In this document: one piece after another, positions 56,087 through 64,000 of the stretch | How positions within the stretch are numbered: position 1 is the first letter of the stretch | How the letters are laid out: the number at the start of each line of letters is the position of its first letter | Assembly: GCF_014145675.1 (NCBI RefSeq) | Contig: NZ_JACGZW010000002.1 | Coordinates: 62,001-126,000 of the forward strand | DNA length: 64,000 nucleotides | From: Amycolatopsis dendrobii | Lineage (GTDB): Bacteria; Actinomycetota; Actinomycetes; Mycobacteriales; Pseudonocardiaceae | Direction of reading: 5' to 3' | Notes under the pieces: generated by a model | The model's input: only the letters and a program-made list of their open reading frames with translations | Told to the model about the DNA's origin: nothing | Database searches by the model: none | Program-made: the position numbers and the translations under genes

Positions 56087-56119
56087 CCGGTCAGTCTCGC
56101 AGGGTTCATGCGCCTACGC

Positions 56120-56141
56120 AAACTTGCGTGTACGCAAGTTT
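56120..56141. promoter_or_regulatory. Perfect 22-bp TetR operator
   Basis: Arms AAACTTGCGT (56120-56129) and ACGCAAGTTT (56132-56141) around GT. Outer sequences CCTACGCA and TGCGTAGG extend the symmetry with a 3-nt offset. Located between the divergent TetR and TIM-barrel-like genes. Confidence 0.88.
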
Positions 56142-56184
56142 CGTGCGTAGGGTGGGCGGCGTCCCCGAACGAGAGGAAACCGCC

Positions 56185-57189
56185 ATGCGCGGCAAGGGAA
56201 TGACGTACGAGACCGGATTCGTCCGCAATGGACGGTCGTCGAGGGAGAGCTTCGAACCGGAGGTGGTGAAACGCGAACTGGCGATCATCCGCGACGACCT
56301 GCACTGCACCGCGGTGCACGTCGTCGGCGGCGATCCGGATCGGCTGGAGCAGGCCTCGCGGTGGGCCGCCGAACTGGGGCTGGAGGTGTGGTTCTCGCCG
56401 TATCCGCTGGAGCAGTCCCGCGACGAGATGCTCGCCCTTTTCGCCGACTGTGCCACCCGCGCGGAACGGTTGCGCGCCACCGGGGCGAAGGTCGTGTTCG
56501 TCACCGGCGTCGAGCTGAGCGTGATGAACGAAGGCTTCCTGCCGGGCAAGGACACCGCCGAACGCGTCAGCCTGCTGCTCGCCGAACCGGAGGGCCGCGC
56601 CGAACGGCTGGCCGAGGTGGGCAAACGGCTCGACCCGTTCCTCGACACCGCGGTCAAGATCGTGCGGGAACGGTTCCACGGCCCGGTCACCTACGCGTGC
56701 ATCCAGTTCGAGCAGGTGGACTGGAGCCGGTTCGACTTCGTCACGGTGGAGCTCATCCGCTCCGCCGAGGTCGCCGACGTCTTCCAGCAAGGCGTGCGAA
56801 CGCTGGTGGCGCAAGGGAAACCGGTCGCGATCACCGGCTTCGGCACGGCGACCTGGCGCGGATCCGGCGACGTCGCGCCGCGAAGCATGGAAATCGTCGA
56901 GTACGACAAGGACACCGGCGATCCGCTTCGCATCGACGGCGAGTACGAGCGGGACGAAGCCGGACAGGCCGCGTATCTGCGCGAGCTGCTGGAGATCTTC
57001 GACGCGGAGGGAGTGGACAGCGCGTTCGTGTTCCTGTTCGCGCTCTACAACTACCCCGGTGAGCTCGACCTCGCGAGCTTCGGGCTGGTGCGGATGCTGG
57101 AGGTCGGGTCGGGCACGGCGTACCCGGGGCTGAACTGGGAACCGAAGGAGGCGTTCGCGGCGGTCGCCGAGCATTACGCGAAACCTTGA
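56185..57189 (+). CDS. Conserved actinobacterial protein, glycosidase-like TIM barrel, function unknown
   Basis: 334 residues. MRGKGMTYETGF, ELAIIRDDLHCTAVHVVGGD, ASRWAAELGLEVWFSPYP and VVFVTGVELSVMNEGFLPG follow the strand-helix rhythm of a TIM barrel, and ITGFGTATWRG and FLFALYNYPG look like the later strands. Close relatives in actinobacteria are sometimes labelled abortive-infection proteins, a name I cannot verify. GAGAGG precedes ATG 56185. It sits behind a perfect TetR operator, so its expression is controlled by a ligand. Confidence 0.75.
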   Translation: MRGKGMTYETGFVRNGRSSRESFEPEVVKRELAIIRDDLHCTAVHVVGGDPDRLEQASRWAAELGLEVWFSPYPLEQSRDEMLALFADCATRAERLRATGAKVVFVTGVELSVMNEGFLPGKDTAERVSLLLAEPEGRAERLAEVGKRLDPFLDTAVKIVRERFHGPVTYACIQFEQVDWSRFDFVTVELIRSAEVADVFQQGVRTLVAQGKPVAITGFGTATWRGSGDVAPRSMEIVEYDKDTGDPLRIDGEYERDEAGQAAYLRELLEIFDAEGVDSAFVFLFALYNYPGELDLASFGLVRMLEVGSGTAYPGLNWEPKEAFAAVAEHYAKP

Positions 57190-57221
57190 CTCAGCGGGGT
57201 CCGGGCGGGTGAGATCCGGAC

Positions 57222-58535
57222 ATGTCGACGAAGACGAGCGCACTGGGCAACCGGGTCATGGCCAAGGCGGCGGTACGGATCATGCCGCTGCTGATGCTGC
57301 TGTACTTCGTCAACTACCTGGACCGGGTCAACATCGGGTTCGCCGGTCCGAACGGGATGAACAAGGAACTCGGCCTCACCGCGACGGCGTTCGGGCTCGC
57401 GTCCGGGATCTTTTTCATCGGCTACCTGATCCTCGAGGTGCCGAGCAATCTCGCCCTGCACCGGTTCGGCGCGCGCCGCTGGATCGCGCGGATCATGATC
57501 ACCTGGGGCGCGGTGGCCGTCGCGATGGCGTTCGTGCCGAATACCACGACGCTAGTGGTGCTGCGGTTCGTGCTCGGCGTTGCCGAAGCGGGGTTCTTCC
57601 CCGGCATCATTTTGTATCTGACGTACTGGTTCCCGGCGGCGCAGCGGGCGAAGGCGGTCGCGCTGTTCATGTGCGCGGTGCCGGTTTCGAGCGCGATCGG
57701 CTCGACCGTCTCCAGCCTGCTGATCAGCGGCGGGCACGGCATCTTCGGGCTGTCCGGCTGGCGGTTCATGTTCCTCGTCGAAGGCATTCCGGCGATCCTG
57801 CTGGCGGTCGTCACGTGGTTCTGCCTGAGCGACCGGCCGGAAACCGCGAAGTGGCTGTCGGCCGAGGAGCGCGACTGGCTCACCAGCGAACTCGACGCCG
57901 AACGCCGCGCCACGGAAGCCGAACACCACTGGCCGCTGCGGAAAGCGCTCACGCATCCGCGGATCCTGGGGCTGGCTTTCGTGTACTTCGCGGTGGTTTA
58001 CGGCCTGTACGCGCTGGGCTTCTTCCTGCCGACGATCATCGCCGGGTTCGGCGAGGAGTTCGGCACGAAACTCACCGTGTTGCAGGCGGGTTTGGTGAAC
58101 GCGATCCCGTACGTCGCGGGTGCGCTGGTGATGGTCCCGTGGGCGCGCCACGGCGACCGGACCGGGGAACGGACGTGGCACGTCGCGCTGCCGATGCTCG
58201 TCGGCGGCGCGGCGATCCCGGTCGCGCTGTACCTCGGAAACCCTTACGCCACCATGACCGCGGTCACCATCTGCGCGATGGGCGTGTGCGCGGCGCTGCC
58301 GACGTTCTGGGCACTGCCCTCGAACTTCCTGTCCGGCGCGGCGGCCGCGGGCGGGATCGCGTTGATCAACGCGCTGGGCAACCTGAGCGGGTTCGTCGCG
58401 CCGTACGTGACGGGCTGGCTGCGCGACTTGACCGGCACGCAGCGGACCGGTTTGTGGGTGGTCGGCGCGTGCATGGTCGCCGGAGCCGTGCTGGCAGTGG
58501 CGTTGGGGGCGAAGCCACGCGCGTCCCGCCGGTGA
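57222..58535 (+). CDS. MFS transporter (ACS family)
   Basis: 437 residues, about 12 membrane segments. The anion:cation symporter signatures are present: YFVNYLDRVNIGFAGPNGMNKELGLT near the N-terminus, EVPSNLALHRFGARRWIARI, and GVAEAGFFPGIILYLTYWFP. This family imports organic anions such as tartrate, phthalate or hydroxyphenylacetate. It follows the unknown TIM-barrel gene by 32 bp, and a TetR gene begins (in reverse) right after its stop. Confidence 0.92.
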   Translation: MSTKTSALGNRVMAKAAVRIMPLLMLLYFVNYLDRVNIGFAGPNGMNKELGLTATAFGLASGIFFIGYLILEVPSNLALHRFGARRWIARIMITWGAVAVAMAFVPNTTTLVVLRFVLGVAEAGFFPGIILYLTYWFPAAQRAKAVALFMCAVPVSSAIGSTVSSLLISGGHGIFGLSGWRFMFLVEGIPAILLAVVTWFCLSDRPETAKWLSAEERDWLTSELDAERRATEAEHHWPLRKALTHPRILGLAFVYFAVVYGLYALGFFLPTIIAGFGEEFGTKLTVLQAGLVNAIPYVAGALVMVPWARHGDRTGERTWHVALPMLVGGAAIPVALYLGNPYATMTAVTICAMGVCAALPTFWALPSNFLSGAAAAGGIALINALGNLSGFVAPYVTGWLRDLTGTQRTGLWVVGACMVAGAVLAVALGAKPRASRR

Positions 58536-59198
58536 TCAGCCGGCGCGGCGGACCCGGTCGGTCAGCACCTGTACTTCGGTCTCGAACAACGCGTCGGCGT
58601 CGAGGCCCATCGCGGTGAAGCCGCCGCCGATTTCGAGGCTGACAAAGCCATGCAGCCGCGACCACAACGCGACTGCCAGCTGATGGTTCTCGGTGTTCGC
58701 GCGCCGGGCGTCGAGCACTTCCTCGTTGTCATACGGCTTTCCGCCGGTGTCGGGGTCGTGCAACACCCCTAGCACCACGCCCATCAGCCCGCGGGCCGCG
58801 TCGGCGAGCGGTTTGGCGTGCGCGTCGTAGCCGGGGAACGGTGCCTTGAACAGCAATTCGTACCGGTGCGGCTCTTCGCGGGCCCAACCCCGGTAGGCGG
58901 CGGCCAGCAGCCGGATCCGCGCTTCCGCGTCCGGTGCGTCGGTGCCGAGAGCTTGCGCCATGGCCTCGCGGAGGTCGTTGTACGCGTCGATGACCAGGAC
59001 GTTCAGCAGTTCGTCGCGGCTGGAGAAGTAGCGGTACAGCGCCGGGCCGGACACGCCGAGCTGCTTGGCGATGGCGTTGATGGAGATCGCCTGCGCGCCC
59101 CCCGCCGCGAGCTGGTCGAGTGCGGCGGATTTGACCTCCTCGCGCACCTGCTCGCGGAACCGTTCGCGCATCGGTTTGCGGGTGCCTGCTGCGGGCAT
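58536..59198 (-). CDS. TetR-family transcriptional regulator
   Basis: 220 residues. The helix-turn-helix spans about 18-64 (SAALDQLAAGGAQAISINAIAKQLGVSGPALYRYFSSRDELL landmark region); the C-terminal part is of the WHG/TetR_C type. ATG 59198 was chosen because AAGGAGG is 5 nt upstream; the in-frame codon at 59231 lacks one. It abuts the MFS gene end. Confidence 0.9.
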   Translation of the reverse strand: MPAAGTRKPMRERFREQVREEVKSAALDQLAAGGAQAISINAIAKQLGVSGPALYRYFSSRDELLNVLVIDAYNDLREAMAQALGTDAPDAEARIRLLAAAYRGWAREEPHRYELLFKAPFPGYDAHAKPLADAARGLMGVVLGVLHDPDTGGKPYDNEEVLDARRANTENHQLAVALWSRLHGFVSLEIGGGFTAMGLDADALFETEVQVLTDRVRRAG

Positions 59199-59253
59199 CC
59201 CCACCTCCTTGACGACGCCCGACGGTAACATGGCCGATCGTTCGGAAGACCTT

Positions 59254-59886
59254 CTAACTGTTCATCCGGTCTTCGAAGGCTCGCTCGACCTCGTCGCGCT
59301 CGACAGCGGGACCAGGCACTTCGATCGGCCCCTCGGCCGCGAGGCCGTTGAGGAAGTGCGCGATCTGCCGTCTCGCCAGGTGAGTCCAGTCGAGAACGGA
59401 CGCCTTCGGCTGCGTGAGCAGGGTGCTGAACGCGATGAGATCGGTGGCGTTGACCGGACCGCGGATGCTGCCGTCCTCGCGGCCGGTCGCGAGGAAGAAC
59501 TCGAGCCGTCGGTAAATCGACTTCCGGGCCGCTACCGCTTCCGGGGTGACCAGCGGAGGCGCGCCGTGCAGCGGAAGGACGAGCTGGTCGGCGATGTCCA
59601 CGGTGCCTTCGAGGTAGCGGCGGACCTGCTCCAGGCCGGTGCTGTCGTCGTCGATCTGGTCGAGCAGGTTGTTGAGCAGGCCGTACGCGCGGTGCTCCAG
59701 CGCTTGGAGCAACGCGTCGCGGTCGGCGTAGCTGCGATAGAGCGTGCCGATCCCGAGACCGGCCTCGGCGGCGATGGTGGCCAGCGGGACATGCCGGCCT
59801 TCGCGAAGCATCGCCGCGGCAGCCGCGGACAGCAGCCGTTCACGGTTGGCCTCCGCGTCCTTGCGGACCTTGCGCGGGCGGGACAT
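59254..59886 (-). CDS. TetR-family transcriptional regulator
   Basis: 210 residues; helix-turn-helix at about 14-58 (ANRERLLSAAAAAMLREGRHVPLATIAAEAGLGIGTLYRSYADRDALL landmark region). It lies 55 bp upstream of the previous TetR gene in the same direction. The inverted repeat CGGAC/GTCCG at 59942-59957, 56 bp upstream of its start, may be its operator and could also reach the methyltransferase gene. Confidence 0.9.
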   Translation of the reverse strand: MSRPRKVRKDAEANRERLLSAAAAAMLREGRHVPLATIAAEAGLGIGTLYRSYADRDALLQALEHRAYGLLNNLLDQIDDDSTGLEQVRRYLEGTVDIADQLVLPLHGAPPLVTPEAVAARKSIYRRLEFFLATGREDGSIRGPVNATDLIAFSTLLTQPKASVLDWTHLARRQIAHFLNGLAAEGPIEVPGPAVERDEVERAFEDRMNS

Positions 59887-59941
59887 CGGTTCTCCTCGCG
59901 GTGCCTGGACACTGCCCGTCAGCTTAGGCTAGCTTGGATAA

Positions 59942-59957
59942 GCGGACGAAATAGTCC
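59942..59957. promoter_or_regulatory. Candidate TetR operator CGGAC-N6-GTCCG
   Basis: A perfect 5-bp inverted repeat with an AT-rich 6-bp centre (GAAATA), in the gap (59887-60176) between the TetR gene and the O-methyltransferase. No promoter elements were confidently identified. Confidence 0.45.
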
Positions 59958-60176
59958 GGATCTTCTGTCAGGTTGTCTGCTTCCGGATTTCGTTGCCTTG
60001 CAGGGAGAATCGAAGACCGCTCTTCTTCGGTGCGATTGTGTCCACTGTGTACTCCGACCTCGCCGGCGAACGCTTCGACCGGAGCGGGCGATCAGCCGTC
60101 CGGCTGGTTCGCGGAATTCGCCGATACCGCTGTATGCCCGGAAAATCGGTTGACCAGGATGGCAAAGTGGGGTCAC

Positions 60177-61163
60177 GTGAGTGATGACGCGAACCACCTC
60201 CTCCGTGCTGCCAGTCTGGCGACCCCGATGGCGTTGCGAGTCGCGGTAACGCTCGGCTTGCCCGACCGGCTGCGCGCCCCTGGCACCGTCGACGATGTCG
60301 CCGCTGAACTGGATCTCTCGCCGATCGCGCTCGACGTCCTGCTCGGCCACCTGGTCACCCTCGGCGTGGTCGAGCGCACCGACGAGGGCTACCTGACGAC
60401 CGCGTACGGCGCGAATCTCTGTCAGGACAAGGAAAACGGGGTAGCCAACCTCCTGCACCTGGACCGTGCCGCCGGTCGCGCCGAACTCGCTTTCGTCGAG
60501 TTGGCGCACAGCATCCGGACCGGCGAGGCGGCATACTCCCGTCGTTACGGCAAGGATTTCTGGGCCGATCTCGCCGAACAGCCGCATTTGCGGAAGTCCT
60601 TCGACCAGCAGATGACGAACCGGTTCCGCACGGAGATTCCGCAAGTGGTCGCCGGAATAGACTGGTCTTCTTTTGCCACGGTGGTCGACGTCGGCGGCGG
60701 TCGAGGAGATTTGCTCGCCGCGATCCTCGATGCCAATCCGAAATTGCGCGCCCACCTGATCGACCTCGAACCGACCGCGAGCGAGGCCCGCGCTGCCTTC
60801 GCTGCCCGCGGGCTCGCTGACCGGGTCGAGGTCCGCGGCGGCAGCTTCTTCGATCCACTTCCAGCTGGTGCGGATGCCTATGTCCTGGTGGACATCCTGC
60901 ACAACTGGGACGACGAGAACGCTCGCCTCGTCCTGAAGCGGTGCGCGGAGGCGGCAGGACAGTCCGGCCGGATTCTCGCCATCGAAGCGGTCAGCGGAAT
61001 TCACGCGCGCACCGAAATGGACTTGGTCATGCTGGTCCATTTCGGCGGCCGTGAACGACGGGTGGAAGAGTTCCGCACCCTCGCCGATTCGGCAGGTTTG
61101 GTCCTGGAATCGGCCATCCCGTTGACCGACCAGCGAGGTCTCCTGGAATTCCGCGTCGCCTAA
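60177..61163 (+). CDS. O-methyltransferase (plant-caffeate/polyketide type, class I SAM)
   Basis: 328 residues. An N-terminal dimerisation winged helix (AASLATPMALRVAVTLGLPDRL, VAAELDLSPIALDVLLGHLVTLGVVER) is followed by the SAM domain: VVDVGGGRGDLLAAIL, LIDLEPTASEARAAF, GSFFDPLPAGADAYVLVDILHNWDDENARLVLKRC with the catalytic His. Such enzymes methylate phenolic hydroxyls in secondary metabolites. GTG 60177 gives the usual family start; ATG 60159 is possible. There is no biosynthetic cluster nearby. Confidence 0.9.
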   Translation: MSDDANHLLRAASLATPMALRVAVTLGLPDRLRAPGTVDDVAAELDLSPIALDVLLGHLVTLGVVERTDEGYLTTAYGANLCQDKENGVANLLHLDRAAGRAELAFVELAHSIRTGEAAYSRRYGKDFWADLAEQPHLRKSFDQQMTNRFRTEIPQVVAGIDWSSFATVVDVGGGRGDLLAAILDANPKLRAHLIDLEPTASEARAAFAARGLADRVEVRGGSFFDPLPAGADAYVLVDILHNWDDENARLVLKRCAEAAGQSGRILAIEAVSGIHARTEMDLVMLVHFGGRERRVEEFRTLADSAGLVLESAIPLTDQRGLLEFRVA

Positions 61164-61720
61164 CGCGGCGACCGTCCGAGCAACGCGACGAGCCGATCCA
61201 ACGGCGGCGCGTCCTCGGCGACCGGCACTGGCGGCGCGAACGGGCTTCGCTCCGGCGGAAGATCAGCGAGTTTCGCCGTACTGAACGCGATTTCCCGCTC
61301 CACCATGGCGTCGTCGAACTTCGCCTCCTGCCCAGTGGCGCGCGCGAGGTCCCAGCCGTGCACGAGTTCCTCGACGATCCGCAGCTGCACCGCGGCGATC
61401 CCCGGAACCGTCCCGGCTGGGACCTCGACAACCTGTTCCAGCACCCCCGGCTGCCGGAACGCCGCGAGCAGACCGGCAACGGCGTCCCGATAGGCCGCCA
61501 CCGGGTCGTCGCCTAGCGCGTCGAAGGTACGAGGGTCCAGCGAGCCGCCCTCTTCGCCGCGCAGGACGGCGGTGAACAGCCGGTGCCCGAGGACCAGATG
61601 GTTCACCAGTTCGCGGACCGTCCACTCCGGGCACGGCGTCGGCGCGTCCCAGCGAGACACGCCCGCGACCAGCGCGCTGGTGGAATCGAGGACCGCGGCC
61701 AGATCGTCGACAGGGTTCAT
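61160..61720 (-). CDS. TIGR03086-family metal-binding protein (mycothiol-dependent isomerase fold)
   Basis: 186 residues of the DinB/MDMPI fold: TPCPEWTVRELVNHLVLGHRLFTAVL with the first metal His, and VQLRIVEELVHGWDLARATG with the others. Relatives are mycothiol-dependent enzymes such as maleylpyruvate isomerase; the specific reaction is unknown. ATG 61720 follows AAAGG. It overlaps the methyltransferase end by 4 bp and is divergent from the sigma factor gene. Confidence 0.87.
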   Translation of the reverse strand: MNPVDDLAAVLDSTSALVAGVSRWDAPTPCPEWTVRELVNHLVLGHRLFTAVLRGEEGGSLDPRTFDALGDDPVAAYRDAVAGLLAAFRQPGVLEQVVEVPAGTVPGIAAVQLRIVEELVHGWDLARATGQEAKFDDAMVEREIAFSTAKLADLPPERSPFAPPVPVAEDAPPLDRLVALLGRSPR

Positions 61721-61794
61721 CGTTTCGCCTTTCTCAGGGGTCACCAGTACAGACACCGCCCGCCCCGGAAACGGAACGATGGCAGGATGCGAGA

Positions 61795-62754
61795 GTGGGC
61801 CAGGACATCCTCGATCGCGCACGCGCCGGAGACGCGCACGCCTTCCGCGAGCTGGTCGAGCCCTATCGGCACGAGCTGCAAGTGCACTGCTACCGCATCC
61901 TCGGTTCCCTCACCGACGCCGAAGATCTCCTGCAAGAGACCCTCCTCGCCGCCTGGCGCGGGCTGGACGGCTACGCCGGTCGCGCGTCCGTGCGCTCCTG
62001 GCTGTACCGGATCGCCACCAACCGCTGCCTCAACGCCCTCCGCGACGCCGGCCGTCGCGTCCCGGCCGAACCGTCGCCGCCGTTCACCCCGACCGAGCCC
62101 ACGCGCCGTACCGAAGTGACCTGGCTGCAGCCCGCCCCGGACGACCCCGCCACGCAGTACAGCGCCAAGGAAACCTTCGAGTTGGCATTCGTCGCGGCCT
62201 TGCAGAAACTCCCGCCGCGCCAAGCCGCCGTCCTCGTGCTCCGGGACGTGCTCGACTACTCGACCGCCGAGGTCGCCGACCTGCTGGACACCAGCTCCAC
62301 CGCGGTCAAAGGCGCCCTGCAACGTGCGCGAGCCCAGCTGCGGCAGACCGTCGAACCTGCTCCGCCAGCACCGCGCGAACGGGAGATCGCGCAACGGTTC
62401 GCGGACGCGTTCAGCGAGGGCGACGTCGAAGGAGTAGTCGCCCTCCTGACCGACGACGGCTGGCTCGCCATGCCGCCCGCTCCGCATGAGTACGTCGGCC
62501 GCGAAGCCGTCACCGCGTTCCTCACCAGGTTCGGGCAATGGCGCGGCACCCGACGATTCCGACTGCTCCCGACGCGTGCCAACACCCAGCCAGCCTTCGC
62601 CTGCTACCTCACGGAACCCGACGGAACGGTGGGTTATCCCGCCGGAATCCTCGTCCTCGCACCGTGGGGCGACCGAATCCGCACCGTCACGTGGTTCCTC
62701 GAACCCGAGTTGTTCCCGCGCTTCGGCCAGCCCGCGGAGGTGACGGTGTGCTGA
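61795..62754 (+). CDS. ECF-like sigma-70 factor with SnoaL domain (SigG/TIGR02960 type)
   Basis: 319 residues. Region 2 is AFRELVEPYRHELQVHCYRILGSLTDAEDLLQETLLAAWRGL (about 17-58, landmark region). Region 4 is LPPRQAAVLVLRDVLDYSTAEVADLLDTSSTAVKGALQRAR. A C-terminal SnoaL-like domain (about 195-315) is fused, as in SigG-type factors where it modulates activity without an anti-sigma factor. GTG start at 61795, no strong ribosome site. Its end overlaps the ATPase gene by 7 bp. Confidence 0.9.
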   Translation: MGQDILDRARAGDAHAFRELVEPYRHELQVHCYRILGSLTDAEDLLQETLLAAWRGLDGYAGRASVRSWLYRIATNRCLNALRDAGRRVPAEPSPPFTPTEPTRRTEVTWLQPAPDDPATQYSAKETFELAFVAALQKLPPRQAAVLVLRDVLDYSTAEVADLLDTSSTAVKGALQRARAQLRQTVEPAPPAPREREIAQRFADAFSEGDVEGVVALLTDDGWLAMPPAPHEYVGREAVTAFLTRFGQWRGTRRFRLLPTRANTQPAFACYLTEPDGTVGYPAGILVLAPWGDRIRTVTWFLEPELFPRFGQPAEVTVC

Positions 62755-63914
62755 CCACCCTGGCGATCCAGAACTACCGCTCGCTGCGTGACCTGGTGCT
62801 GCCGCTTTCGCAGCTGACCGTGATCGTCGGCGCGAACGGCACCGGCAAGTCCAGCCTGTACCGCGCACTACGCCTGCTAGCCGACGCGGGCCGCAACGGC
62901 GCAGTCGCGGCCCTTGCCGGAGAAGGCGGCCTGCCGTCAACGCTGTGGGCGGGCCCGGAAAAGATCGGCCGCGCCGTCCGCGAGGGCCGGTCACCAGTGC
63001 AACCCTTGCAACGAACCACCGCGGTCGGCCTGCGACTCGGCTATTCCGGCGACGAATTCGGCTACGCCCTGGATTTCGGCCTGCCCGTGCCCAGCCGCGA
63101 GCCCTCTCCAACGGCTTTCAACCTGGACCCGGAATACAAACGCGAATGCGTCTGGCACGGCCCAGTACTGCGCCCGTCCGCGCTGCTGGCCGACCGCTCC
63201 GGTACGAGAGTCCGCATCCGCGACGAGTCCGGGGCCTGGGTCGAAAGCGGCCACTCGATCGCCCTCACCGACAGCATGCTGAGCGAATTCGCCGACCCTC
63301 GCCTCTGCCCGGAACTCCTGATCGTCCGAGACCGAGTCCGCGCGTGGCGGTTCTACGACCACTTCCGCACCGACGCCGACGCCCCAGGGAGGCAAAGCCG
63401 CATCGGCACCCGAACCTGGGCCCTGGACCACGACGGCGGCGACCTGGCCGCGGCCCTGCGCACCATCCAGGAATCCGCCGACGCCGACGCCCTGACCGCC
63501 GCAATCGACGACGCGTTCCCCGGCTCGTCGGTGGAAATAGCCACCACCGACGGCCGCTTCGACCTCCGGTTCCACCAACACGGTCTGCTCCGCCCCCTCA
63601 GCGCCGCCGAACTCTCCGACGGAACCCTGCGCTTCTTGCTGTGGGCCGCGGCTTTGCTCAGCCCGCGCCCGCCGGAGCTGCTGGTGCTGAACGAACCGGA
63701 AACGAGCCTGCACCCGGACCTGCTGCCAGCGCTGGCCGCGTTGATCACCGCTGCGGCGAAGAAAACGCAACTGCTGGTGGTGTCGCACTCCCAGCTGCTG
63801 GTGCGGTTTCTCGAGGACGCTTCGGTTTTGGAGCTGGAGAAGGACTTTGGTGCGACTGTGGTGGCTGGGCAGGGGAGGTTGGACCAACCGGCTTGGCATT
63901 GGCCGAAACGGTGA
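62748..63914 (+). CDS. RecF/ABC-type AAA ATPase
   Basis: 388 residues. Walker A GANGTGKSS (about residues 28-36), ABC signature LSDGTLRFLL, Walker B LLVLNEPETSLHPDLL and the switch histidine in LLVVSHSQLLVRFL. The N-terminal AIQNYRSLRDL is the RecF/SMC-like start. It has no TOPRIM or other effector domain, so it is not a full OLD nuclease. GTG 62748 has GGAGG 7 nt upstream; the overlap with the sigma factor gene implies translational coupling. The role is unknown; DNA-linked stress is the usual guess for the fold. The last 86 bases of the window show no supported gene. Confidence 0.87.
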   Translation: MLTTLAIQNYRSLRDLVLPLSQLTVIVGANGTGKSSLYRALRLLADAGRNGAVAALAGEGGLPSTLWAGPEKIGRAVREGRSPVQPLQRTTAVGLRLGYSGDEFGYALDFGLPVPSREPSPTAFNLDPEYKRECVWHGPVLRPSALLADRSGTRVRIRDESGAWVESGHSIALTDSMLSEFADPRLCPELLIVRDRVRAWRFYDHFRTDADAPGRQSRIGTRTWALDHDGGDLAAALRTIQESADADALTAAIDDAFPGSSVEIATTDGRFDLRFHQHGLLRPLSAAELSDGTLRFLLWAAALLSPRPPELLVLNEPETSLHPDLLPALAALITAAAKKTQLLVVSHSQLLVRFLEDASVLELEKDFGATVVAGQGRLDQPAWHWPKR

Positions 63915-64000
63915 AACCTGGCGTGATGGCGAGAAAACGCTCGCCGGGGTCAGCCCGCAGCCGTCAACCCGCGTCCCGGCACCCGGCGAGCGCACCTTGA

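Overview
The window is high-GC (roughly 70 %) actinobacterial chromosome. GTG and TTG starts are frequent, many neighbouring genes overlap by 4 bp, and TetR-family regulators are abundant. F420-type and mycothiol-type protein families, an actinobacterial integration host factor (mIHF) and the recurring word TCCACTGTGG fit Pseudonocardiaceae; I infer an Amycolatopsis-like organism but cannot prove the genus. No rRNA, tRNA, CRISPR array or intact insertion sequence was seen.

Layout. 1-4.7 kb: a partial fatty-acyl-CoA ligase, an mIHF-type nucleoid protein, isochorismate synthase facing a phosphopantetheinyl transferase, and a lower-GC orphan gene. 4.7-9.3 kb: a TetR/acyl-CoA ligase/enoyl-CoA hydratase operon divergent from a YtcJ-type amidohydrolase across a 47-bp control region. 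9.3-14.5 kb: a short repeat field, an acetyltransferase, a DtxR-family regulator, an LLM oxidoreductase, an XRE regulator, a zinc alcohol dehydrogenase and an AlkB-type dealkylase. 14.4-19.5 kb: a complete 5-oxoprolinase operon (pxpA, pxpB, pxpC) with a YcsI-type hydro-lyase and an MFS transporter, divergent from a GntR regulator. 19.8-22 kb: a secreted GH16-ricin beta-glucanase and a DUF2306 membrane protein. 22.1-27 kb: an aminobenzoyl/salicylyl-CoA-type monooxygenase fused to an Old Yellow Enzyme domain, with an acyl-CoA dehydrogenase, RidA and PaaX, which together look like aryl-CoA catabolism.

27-34 kb: GNAT, MarR/deazaflavin reductase, and an FAD oxidase that seems to lack its GGGGNFG segment, facing a LysR. 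Then comes the most interesting locus, at 31.0-33.0 kb. It holds a 25-codon gene with a strong Shine-Dalgarno whose peptide ends in KSYAWYGWI, then a short divergent cytochrome P450, then an MpaB/DUF2236 oxygenase. This is the layout of an atropopeptide RiPP (tryptorubin family) cluster. A stand-alone LigD-type polymerase follows.

34-38 kb: a conserved but uncharacterised set (methyltransferase, PTPS-like protein, zinc dehydrogenase, CDP-alcohol phosphatidyltransferase). 38-39.2 kb: a VOC protein, a nucleotidyltransferase and a methyltransferase. 39.3-42.7 kb: an alkane hydroxylase operon (AlkB-rubredoxin fusion, [3Fe-4S]-type ferredoxin, reductase, TetR). 42.9-53.3 kb: a LysR-flanked catabolic cluster with two CoA-transferases, a paired acyl-CoA dehydrogenase, a hydroxyacyl-CoA dehydrogenase, a beta-propeller, TetR, an FAH hydrolase and an MBL hydrolase. 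53.3-64 kb: a P450/monooxygenase/TetR cassette with CTAG-box operators, an unknown TIM-barrel-like protein behind a perfect 22-bp operator, an MFS transporter, two TetRs, an O-methyltransferase, a mycothiol-type protein, and a SigG-like sigma factor overlapping an AAA ATPase.

A recurring regulatory theme is leaderless transcription: TANNNT six or seven bases before the start codon at eight or more genes, several in compact divergent pairs with an inverted repeat between the promoters.
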